Shown: positions 37,186 to 43,497 of the stretch, piece after piece | How the letters are laid out: the number at the start of each line of letters is the position of its first letter | How positions within the stretch are numbered: the stretch's first letter is position 1 | Assembly (NCBI RefSeq): GCF_900100535.1 | Contig: NZ_FNDG01000026.1 | Coordinates: forward strand, 1-43,497 | From: Phytopseudomonas flavescens | GTDB lineage: Bacteria; Pseudomonadota; Gammaproteobacteria; Pseudomonadales; Pseudomonadaceae | Length of the DNA: 43,497 nt | Reading direction: 5' to 3' | The notes under the pieces: model-generated | Told to the model about the DNA's origin: nothing | The model's database searches: none | The model's input: the letters and a program-made list of their open reading frames with translations, nothing else | Program-made: the position numbers and the translations under genes

Positions 37186-39231
37186 ATGATTCACCGTCAT
37201 CCACTGGCCTGGGCGGTTGCCGCCAGCCTGCTGCCAACCGGGCCGCTGTTGGCTGCCGAGGACCGGGCGACACTGCAGCTCGGTGCGTCCGTGGTCAGCG
37301 CCAGTGCCCTCGACAGTACGCAGAACGAAATGGTCAGCCCCGCCGAGGTGCTCGACGGCGAGGCCCTGGTCCGGCGTCGTGCATCGACCCTGGGCGAAAC
37401 CCTCGACGGCCTGCCGGGGGTGCACGCCAGCAGCTTCGGTGCCGGCGCCAGCCGCCCGGTGATCCGCGGCCTGGACGGGGCGCGGGTGAAGGTCCTCAGC
37501 GATGGTGTGGACACCCTCGACGCCTCGACCATCAGCCCGGATCACGCGGTGACCAGCGAGCCGCTGTTCGCCGAACGCATCGAGGTGCTCAAGGGGCCGG
37601 CCACCTTGCTTTACGGCGGCGGTGCCATCGGCGGGGTGGTCAACGTGCTGGACAAGAAGATTCCCACCCGGGTGCCGGAGAAGGGCTACGAAGGCGACCT
37701 GGAGTTGCGCGCCAACACGGTGGCCGACCAGGGCGCCGGGCTGTTCGGCATCACCGCGGGCAGCGGCAACCTCGCCCTGCGCGCCGAAGGCAGCAAGCGC
37801 CAGGACGAGGCCTACCGCATTCCCGGTTCGCCCGGCCGCCAGCAAGGGGCCTACAACGACACCGACAGCTACAGCCTGGGCGCCAGCTTCATCGGCGAGC
37901 GCGGCTACCTGGGTGCGGCCTACAGCGAGCAGAACCTGCGCTACGGCCTGCTGGCCCATGAACATGCCGATTGCCACACCCATGGTGAGCGCGATTGGCA
38001 CTGCAGCGCCCATGATCATGACGAGCACGACGAAGACGAGCACGAACACGACCATGACCACGAGCATACCGGCGTCCCCTACGTCCGCATGAAGCAGAAG
38101 CGCTGGGACCTGCGTGGCGAACTCAGCGACCCCCTGCCAGGCTTCGAGCTGGCCAAACTGCGGGTCGGTCACAGCGACTACCGACACGACGAGATCGAGG
38201 GCAGCGAGGTCGGTACCTCATTCAGCAACGAGGCCAGCGATGCCCGCCTGGAGCTGACCCATGCGCCGCTGTTCGGCTGGCGCGGCGTGCTCGGCGGGCA
38301 GACCCAGCGCCGGGATTTCCAGGCCGCCGGCGAGGAGGCCTACGTGCCGCCGACCCTGACCCGCAACCACGCGCTGTTCCTGCTCGAGGAGTACCGCGTC
38401 GGCAGTTGGCGCTACGAACTGGGCCTGCGCCACGAGTGGCAGGGGATCGACGCGCAGGGCGAGCAGAACACCCGCCATCGCGGTACATCGGCATCGGCCG
38501 GCGCGGTGTGGACCTTCGCACCGGACTATTCCCTGGGCTTCTCGCTGTCCCGTTCCCAGCGCCTGCCCACCGCCGAAGAGCTGTATGCCAACGGTCCCCA
38601 TGCAGCCACCCGCACCGTCGAACTGGGCAACGTCGATCTCGACGAAGAGACCTCGCACAACGCCGAGCTGACCCTGCGCAAGTTCGCCGGGCGCACCACC
38701 TTCACCCTGAGCCTGTTCCGCAACCAGGTGAGCGACTTCATCTACGCCGCCGACAGCGGGCGCGACGTGGGTGGCGGTTTCCGCGAGATCGAGTACCGCC
38801 AGCAGGACGCCGTGCTCACCGGGGCCGAGGGCTCGCTGACCTACGCCCTGGGGGCGGCCACGGACGTCACCCTGTTCGGCGACCACGTGCGCGGTCGGCT
38901 CGAGCAGGGCGGCGACCTGCCGCGCATTCCCGCCGATCGCCTGGGCGTGCGCCTCGACCAGGCCTTCAGCGAGGCGCTCAGCGGACAGCTGGAGTTCTAC
39001 CGCGTGCAGCGCCAGGACCAGCTCGCTGACTACGAGACCGAGACCGCCGGCTACAACATGCTCGGCGCCGGCCTGAGCTATCGCGGGCGCCTCGAGTCCA
39101 GCGACTACCAGGTCTTCGCCAGGGCGGACAACCTGCTCGACGAGAAGGCCCGCAGCCACAGCTCGTTCATCAAGGACGACGTGCTGTTGCCAGGGCGCAA
39201 CCTCACCGTCGGTGTGCGTCTGGGGTTCTGA
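37186..39231 (+). CDS. znuD: ZnuD-like TonB-dependent zinc receptor
   Basis: A 681-residue outer-membrane receptor with a signal peptide (MIHRHPLAWAVAASLLPTGPLLAAE), plug (about 45-160, RPVIRGLDGARVKVLSDGVDTLDASTISPDHA and RIEVLKGPATLLYGGGAIGGVVNVLDKKIP) and barrel. Residues about 258-294 form an exposed loop packed with His, Asp and Glu plus two Cys (HEHADCHTHGERDWHCSAH, then DHDEHDEDEH), a strong metal-binding signature. This architecture is that of ZnuD/PA0781-type zinc importers. ATG 37186 is preceded by GGAGG; the ATG 12 bases earlier overlaps that site. A Zur-like box upstream supports the zinc assignment. Confidence 0.85.
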   Translation: MIHRHPLAWAVAASLLPTGPLLAAEDRATLQLGASVVSASALDSTQNEMVSPAEVLDGEALVRRRASTLGETLDGLPGVHASSFGAGASRPVIRGLDGARVKVLSDGVDTLDASTISPDHAVTSEPLFAERIEVLKGPATLLYGGGAIGGVVNVLDKKIPTRVPEKGYEGDLELRANTVADQGAGLFGITAGSGNLALRAEGSKRQDEAYRIPGSPGRQQGAYNDTDSYSLGASFIGERGYLGAAYSEQNLRYGLLAHEHADCHTHGERDWHCSAHDHDEHDEDEHEHDHDHEHTGVPYVRMKQKRWDLRGELSDPLPGFELAKLRVGHSDYRHDEIEGSEVGTSFSNEASDARLELTHAPLFGWRGVLGGQTQRRDFQAAGEEAYVPPTLTRNHALFLLEEYRVGSWRYELGLRHEWQGIDAQGEQNTRHRGTSASAGAVWTFAPDYSLGFSLSRSQRLPTAEELYANGPHAATRTVELGNVDLDEETSHNAELTLRKFAGRTTFTLSLFRNQVSDFIYAADSGRDVGGGFREIEYRQQDAVLTGAEGSLTYALGAATDVTLFGDHVRGRLEQGGDLPRIPADRLGVRLDQAFSEALSGQLEFYRVQRQDQLADYETETAGYNMLGAGLSYRGRLESSDYQVFARADNLLDEKARSHSSFIKDDVLLPGRNLTVGVRLGF

Positions 39232-39266
39232 AAGCCTGCGTTTGGCCTGGCTGCGGCTGGCGGCCG

Positions 39267-40529
39267 CTACTTGCCCTGGCGTTTGTCGATGGCCTTGATC
39301 AGGCGTTCGGCCAGCGCCGGGTAGTCCTTGTCGTAATGATGGCCGCCGGGCAACTGCAGCTTCTCGCCGACCGCCCCGGGTTGGGTACAGCCGCTTTCCG
39401 CGGCTTCTTCGCTGCCATACACGCACAGCACCTTGTCGGCGGGTAAGAGAGCCAGTTCCGGGCCGGTGGCCGCTTCGCTGGCGTCCTTGCCGAGCCAGCC
39501 CTGGACGTGGATCTCGAAGGCGCCGCTGCGCGCCAGGGCCAGCAGCAGCACGGCGTCGACCTGGCTCTTGTCGCTGTCCGGCAGGCGGTTGTAGAGCGCC
39601 GGCATCACGTCGGCGCCGAACGAATAGCCGATCAGCACGAAGCGCTTGGCATGCCATTTCTCGCGGTACTCGCGCATCAGCTCGGAGAGGTCGCTGGCGG
39701 CTTGCTCCGGGCTCTTGCGTTGCCAGAAATAGCGCAGGGTGTCGACACCGACCACCGGGTAGCCACGCATGGCCATCTGCTCGGCGACTGCGCGATCCAG
39801 ATCGCGCCAGCCGCCGTCGCCGGAGTAGAACAGGCTCACCGTGTCGCCAGGCTGGGGCGCTGGCGCTTCCACCACTGGCAGGGCGTCGCTGGTGCCCTGC
39901 AGCAGGCGGCGCAACTGGGCGGTGAGCAGCGTCCTGGGGGCGGTCTTGTAGTCACCGATCAGGGTTTCGGCATTGGCCTGCTGGCGCACGAAGCGGGCGC
40001 TGGCGTCATCCGGGTTGTCATTCCACACCGCCAGCCAATGGCCATGAGCGCTGCGTGCCGGAGGCGGCGTGTCGCAATCGGGCTTGGAAAGCGAGAAGCC
40101 GACCGACAGGGCCTGGGCCTGGTCGTTGTCCTGGGTGGCGAGCCAGCGCCAGGCGAGCATGGCGCTGTTGTCGCTGCCGGCGAGCAGATCCAGTGCGCCG
40201 CCCATCTTCGTGGTGGCCTCTTCCAGGCGCTTGTCCTGGGCCTCGCAGCTCTGCGCCGTGGCCGGGTACTGGCCGATCGCGGCATGGTTGGATTGCGCCA
40301 GTTCCAGCAGCTGCGCATCACCGAGCTGCTGCTCGGCGGGTAGCGCAAGGAGCACCCGGCGTTGCACCCTGCCACCCGGGGTGGCGATCACCAGGTCACC
40401 GCCGGAGGCCAATGGGTGGCGCGCCAGGCTGGCTTCGGCAGCTGGCCGCAGCCAGTAATAGAGGCCAGCGGCGAGAAGCGCGAGCAACAGGATCAGGATC
40501 GGTAACAGGCGTTTGGCGGTGCGAGTCAT
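39267..40529 (-). CDS. alanyl-phosphatidylglycerol hydrolase (PA0919-like, AcvB/VirJ family)
   Basis: A 420-residue periplasmic protein anchored by one N-terminal transmembrane helix (about 8-27). The second half is a serine hydrolase of the AcvB/VirJ family, with the nucleophile elbow GYSFGAD (Ser at about 303), an acidic residue in the later part and GGHHYDKDY near the end supplying the candidate His. In P. aeruginosa the homologue PA0919 removes alanine from alanyl-phosphatidylglycerol made by MprF, tuning membrane charge. Its ATG overlaps the mprF stop (TGATG), so the two are one operon. A TTG one codon earlier was not used. Confidence 0.88.
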   Translation of the reverse strand: MTRTAKRLLPILILLLALLAAGLYYWLRPAAEASLARHPLASGGDLVIATPGGRVQRRVLLALPAEQQLGDAQLLELAQSNHAAIGQYPATAQSCEAQDKRLEEATTKMGGALDLLAGSDNSAMLAWRWLATQDNDQAQALSVGFSLSKPDCDTPPPARSAHGHWLAVWNDNPDDASARFVRQQANAETLIGDYKTAPRTLLTAQLRRLLQGTSDALPVVEAPAPQPGDTVSLFYSGDGGWRDLDRAVAEQMAMRGYPVVGVDTLRYFWQRKSPEQAASDLSELMREYREKWHAKRFVLIGYSFGADVMPALYNRLPDSDKSQVDAVLLLALARSGAFEIHVQGWLGKDASEAATGPELALLPADKVLCVYGSEEAAESGCTQPGAVGEKLQLPGGHHYDKDYPALAERLIKAIDKRQGK

Positions 40530-43159
40530 CAACGTTTCACCAGTCCGGTAAAGCCGCCAGCGATCAGCGCAGCGGTATCGGTCAGGGCCACCAGCGGGTC
40601 GAGCCCGGCCGGTACGGCCATATAGCGGGGCTCCCAGTCCGGCTGGAACTTGTCCTTGAAACGGCGCAGGCCCTGGAAGTTGTAGAACCCCTCGCCCCGC
40701 TGGAACACCAGGGCGCCGAGACGCTGGGCCAATGGTGCGCCGCGACGCGGCTGCAGGCCGGATAGCGGCACCATGCCAAGGCTGAACCGGGCGAATCCGG
40801 CTGTCTTGAAATGCAGGATCAGGCCGAGCATGAGAAATTCCATGGTCAGCTTCGGCGCATCGGGCAGTACGCGCATCAGGTCCAGGGTGGCCAGGTCGCG
40901 GCTGTCGGTTTCCAGCAGGTTGGCGAAGGCGACGGCACGGCCTTCAACGCGTGCCACGACGATGCGGAAATGGCGCAAATAGGCCGGATCGAAGCGGCCG
41001 AGGGAGAAGCCTTTCTCGCGCATCTGCTTGCCGTTCAGCCAGGCGTCGGAGATGCCGCGCAATTCCTCCAAAGGGGCTTCGCCGGGCGCGTGGAACTCCA
41101 GCACCAGGCCATCGCGCTGTCCGCGGTTCCAGGTGTAACGCAGATCCTTCATGGTCTTGCCGGTGCTTTCCAGGTCGAAACGATTCAGGTCGACCCGGGC
41201 TTCTTCGCCCAGCTTGATGGCCGTCAGGCCGATGTCCATGTACAGCGGCAGGTTTTCGGCACGCACCTGGTAGAACACCGGGCGGGTATGGTGGCGGTCG
41301 CACAGGTCGCGGAATTGCCAGACCAGCTCGGCACGTCGCTGCGCCGTACCGATGGGGTCGAACAGGGCGACCATGCTGCGCGCGCGGCGTGAATACATCA
41401 GGAAGGCATCACCCTGCGGGTGCACCAGCAGCGCCTTGTCGCCCGTCAGCGCCAGGCCGCCGTCGGCCTGGCCGGACGCCTTGACGATGCGCGCTGCACT
41501 GTCCAGCTCTTCCTGGTCGGGCAGGGTCACGGCCGGCGGCGCGGCGCGCAGCAACCAGACGAGAAACACCACGCCGAGCAGCAACACGCAGCCCAGTGCG
41601 GCGCGCAGACCGCGCGGCGCGTCGGCATTCACCGCGAACTGCCACCACAGCTGGTTTTCGTAAGGCACGTCCTGGTAGGCGAAGAACAGCAGCCAGATGG
41701 AGGCGCCGAGCACGCAGGCACTGGCAGCCAGGTGCCAGGGCGAAAAGGGCAGCTCCATGATCCGGCTGGGGCGATAGAAGTAGGGACGGAACAAGGCCAG
41801 CAGGCCCGCCGTTATGCTCAGCAGCAGCGCTTCTTCCCAGTCGAAGCCCTTGAGCAGCGACAGCACCGCCCCGGTGACCAGCAGCCCCAGGGTCATCGCC
41901 CAGGCGGCCGACAGGCGACGGCGCAGCCCCTGGGCGAGCAGCAGGCAGAGCAGGCCGATCAGGCTGGCGCCGAAGTGCGAAGCGTCGATCAGTCGATGCG
42001 GGATGAGAAAGTCGAGAATCTCCAGGCGCTCGTCCAGGCTCGGTGTCGCGCCGGAGAACAGCAGTACCATCCCGGAGATGAACACCAGCAGCGCCAGGAC
42101 CGGCGCTGCCAGGCCGCTGGCGGCGCGAATCGCCTGGCGTGCATCGACCAGGCGACGCAACTCGATGGCCAGCAACAGCAGGCACGCCACCAGCAACGGC
42201 AACACGATATAGATGAGGCGATACAGCAGCAGTGCCGCCGCCAATGGCGCGGCACCGATCTCGTTGGCGAAGGCGGCCAGCAGCACCGCCTCGAATACGC
42301 CCACGCCACCGGGTACGTGGCTGAGCACGCCGGCAGCCAGCGCCAGCAGGTAGACCAGCAGGAAGGTGGTGAAGGGCGGGGCCTCGGGCAGCAGCAGGTA
42401 CAGCACGCCGGCCGCGGCACTGACATCCATCAGGGTGATCAGTACCTGGAGCAGCGTGAGGCGGGTATCGGGCAGGCGCAACAGGTGCCGGCGCAGGCGC
42501 ACGGTCACGCAATCCGCTGCCGGCCGTTCGCTGAGGCGGGCGCGGTGCAGGGCCAGAAGCAATGCACCGTCCAGGCCCAGAAGCACCAGGCAGAGGCTGA
42601 CCAGGACAGCTTGCGGCAGATGCAGGGCGGCTGACGCGGCAGCGGGATCCGCCAGGGCCGCCAAGGCCGCCAGCAAGGGGAGCACGCAGCCGAGTGACAG
42701 GCTGGCGAAAACCGTCATGCGTGCCACTTCGCCGGCGCCGATGCCGTGGCGAGCATAGAGGCGATAGCGGATCGAACCGCCGGAAAGCATCGACAGGCCG
42801 ACCGCATTGCCGATGGCGAAGGCACAGAAGCCGCCAGTGGCCCATGTCCGAGTCGGCAGGCTGACGGCCGCGTAGCGGCTGGCTGACCACTCGTAGCCGA
42901 GCAGGGCGATGAAACCGAGGATGGTCAGGCCGACGGCACCGAACAGGTTGGCGGTCGGTACGGCCAGTATGGACTGGTGCAACGCACTGGGATCGAGCTC
43001 ATTGAGCAGGTGCCGGCAGGCGAACAGCGCGACCACGAACAGCAACAGAGCGGCGCTCAGCCCCAGTGGCTGGCGGTATCGATCCAGGCGTTGGCGCCAT
43101 AGCAGGACTTGAGATTTGGGTACGGAGGGTGGGGCAGTAGCGTCGGAGCTGGCGCGCAT
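40529..43159 (-). CDS. mprF: MprF, aminoacyl-phosphatidylglycerol synthase/flippase
   Basis: An 876-residue integral membrane protein. The N-terminal half (about 30-520) has many transmembrane helices including the flippase region (GVLSHVPGGVGVFEAVLLAAF). The C-terminal half (about 540-850) is the cytosolic synthase domain of the DUF2156/GNAT-like type (LALTGDKALLVHPQGDAFLMYSRRARSMVALFDPIG, RDLATLDLMRVLPDAPKLTMEFLML, RFKDKFQPDWEPRYMAVP). It transfers an amino acid, alanine in P. aeruginosa MprF, from tRNA to phosphatidylglycerol and gives resistance to cationic peptides. GAGGT lies before the ATG. It is co-transcribed with the hydrolase downstream. Confidence 0.93.
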   Translation of the reverse strand: MRASSDATAPPSVPKSQVLLWRQRLDRYRQPLGLSAALLLFVVALFACRHLLNELDPSALHQSILAVPTANLFGAVGLTILGFIALLGYEWSASRYAAVSLPTRTWATGGFCAFAIGNAVGLSMLSGGSIRYRLYARHGIGAGEVARMTVFASLSLGCVLPLLAALAALADPAAASAALHLPQAVLVSLCLVLLGLDGALLLALHRARLSERPAADCVTVRLRRHLLRLPDTRLTLLQVLITLMDVSAAAGVLYLLLPEAPPFTTFLLVYLLALAAGVLSHVPGGVGVFEAVLLAAFANEIGAAPLAAALLLYRLIYIVLPLLVACLLLLAIELRRLVDARQAIRAASGLAAPVLALLVFISGMVLLFSGATPSLDERLEILDFLIPHRLIDASHFGASLIGLLCLLLAQGLRRRLSAAWAMTLGLLVTGAVLSLLKGFDWEEALLLSITAGLLALFRPYFYRPSRIMELPFSPWHLAASACVLGASIWLLFFAYQDVPYENQLWWQFAVNADAPRGLRAALGCVLLLGVVFLVWLLRAAPPAVTLPDQEELDSAARIVKASGQADGGLALTGDKALLVHPQGDAFLMYSRRARSMVALFDPIGTAQRRAELVWQFRDLCDRHHTRPVFYQVRAENLPLYMDIGLTAIKLGEEARVDLNRFDLESTGKTMKDLRYTWNRGQRDGLVLEFHAPGEAPLEELRGISDAWLNGKQMREKGFSLGRFDPAYLRHFRIVVARVEGRAVAFANLLETDSRDLATLDLMRVLPDAPKLTMEFLMLGLILHFKTAGFARFSLGMVPLSGLQPRRGAPLAQRLGALVFQRGEGFYNFQGLRRFKDKFQPDWEPRYMAVPAGLDPLVALTDTAALIAGGFTGLVKR

Positions 43160-43355
43160 CGGATACCTCTTGGGTAGTGCGGCTCAGATTGGAGTACGGA
43201 AGCCAAGTTCCTTTGTGTGACAAATAATGTATGGGTGCATGCGGGCTGCTTCAAGGGAGCGATGCCTGCCGCCATGAAAGATTTGTCTGCACACGAGGAT
43301 AGTGCCTCGGGCCGAGTTATGCAGGAGGGGCCCTGGCGTTTTTCGGCTGTCCATA

Positions 43356-43396
43356 AAACGAAAGCCCCGACAGCTGGGCTGTCGGGGCTTTCGTTT
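43356..43396 (-). terminator. terminator downstream of tRNA-fMet
   Basis: An 18-bp perfect stem with a five-base CTGGG loop, starting AAACGAAAGCCCC and closing with GGGGCTTTCGTTT. It lies just downstream of the tRNA gene on the minus strand. Its symmetry suggests that it can stop transcription in both directions. Confidence 0.9.
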
Positions 43397-43402
43397 CGAA
43401 GG

Positions 43403-43479
<77 letters not shown>

Positions 43480-43497
43480 CCGGCAATTCTATACGAG

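Noticed and set aside
37150..38187. Minus-strand frame of 345 codons opposite the zinc receptor
   Set aside because: Antisense shadow; the plus-strand receptor has signal peptide, plug and barrel motifs.
38218..39657. Minus-strand frame of 479 codons across the end of the zinc receptor
   Set aside because: Spans two unrelated genes in antisense and lacks any recognisable domain.
41409..42890. Minus-strand frame of 493 codons within mprF
   Set aside because: Arg/Pro/Gly-rich alternative frame of the membrane part of MprF.

Overview
The window is high-GC gammaproteobacterial DNA that looks like a Pseudomonas chromosome. Support comes from the RimO sequence, an MprF/alanyl-phosphatidylglycerol-hydrolase pair arranged as in P. 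aeruginosa PA0919-PA0920, a DUF2986 microprotein, a FecI-FecR-receptor iron cassette and an initiator tRNA gene. The species cannot be fixed from sequence alone.

Positions 1-351 hold the 3' end of an IS481-like insertion sequence. It has landed in the tape measure gene of a Mu-like transposable prophage that fills roughly 352 to 26.8-26.9 kb. The prophage reads from right to left. It starts with an S24-type repressor (plus strand) facing a Ner-like regulator across an operator-rich control region. Then come the MuA-type transposase, the MuB-type ATPase, a block of small early genes (DUF3164, GemA and others) and a Mor/C-type activator. A terminator separates these from the lysis genes (SAR-type lysozyme, nested Rz/Rz1). 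Next follow gp25/26/27-like genes, large terminase, portal, MuF, the G-like morphogenesis protein, protease with an internal scaffold start, major capsid, and the contractile-tail genes: J/K-like proteins, DUF2635, sheath, tube and a -1-frameshifted tail chaperone. The tape measure is cut by the IS, and baseplate and fibre genes are not in the window, so the prophage may be defective.

Accessory genes interrupt the prophage's conserved order. A HEPN-type protein with an RX4H motif lies between the G-like and protease genes. A two-helix membrane protein lies on the plus strand between portal and MuF. A coiled-coil/zinc-ribbon protein lies on the plus strand between the two terminase genes. The MuF protein carries a C-terminal extension resembling the PBECR2 nuclease-fold domain. 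These are the best candidates for inter-phage conflict or host-modifying functions.

From 27 to 35.4 kb the host DNA carries small proteins of unknown function, a lipoprotein, DUF2986, and a complete Fur-box/FecI/FecR/TonB-receptor cassette for siderophore uptake. A 113-bp, about 90% identical copy of the 3' end of rimO at 28820-28932 mirrors the end of intact rimO at 35450-35562. The 6.5 kb between the copies, which holds the iron cassette and five small genes, therefore looks like an insertion or recombination product at the rimO 3' end.

From 35.45 kb to the right edge are rimO, a divergently transcribed ZnuD-like zinc receptor with a His/Asp/Glu-rich loop and a probable Zur site, the alanyl-PG hydrolase and mprF (overlapping, one operon), and tRNA-fMet with a strong terminator. 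All calls come from reading the sequence; no database search was run.
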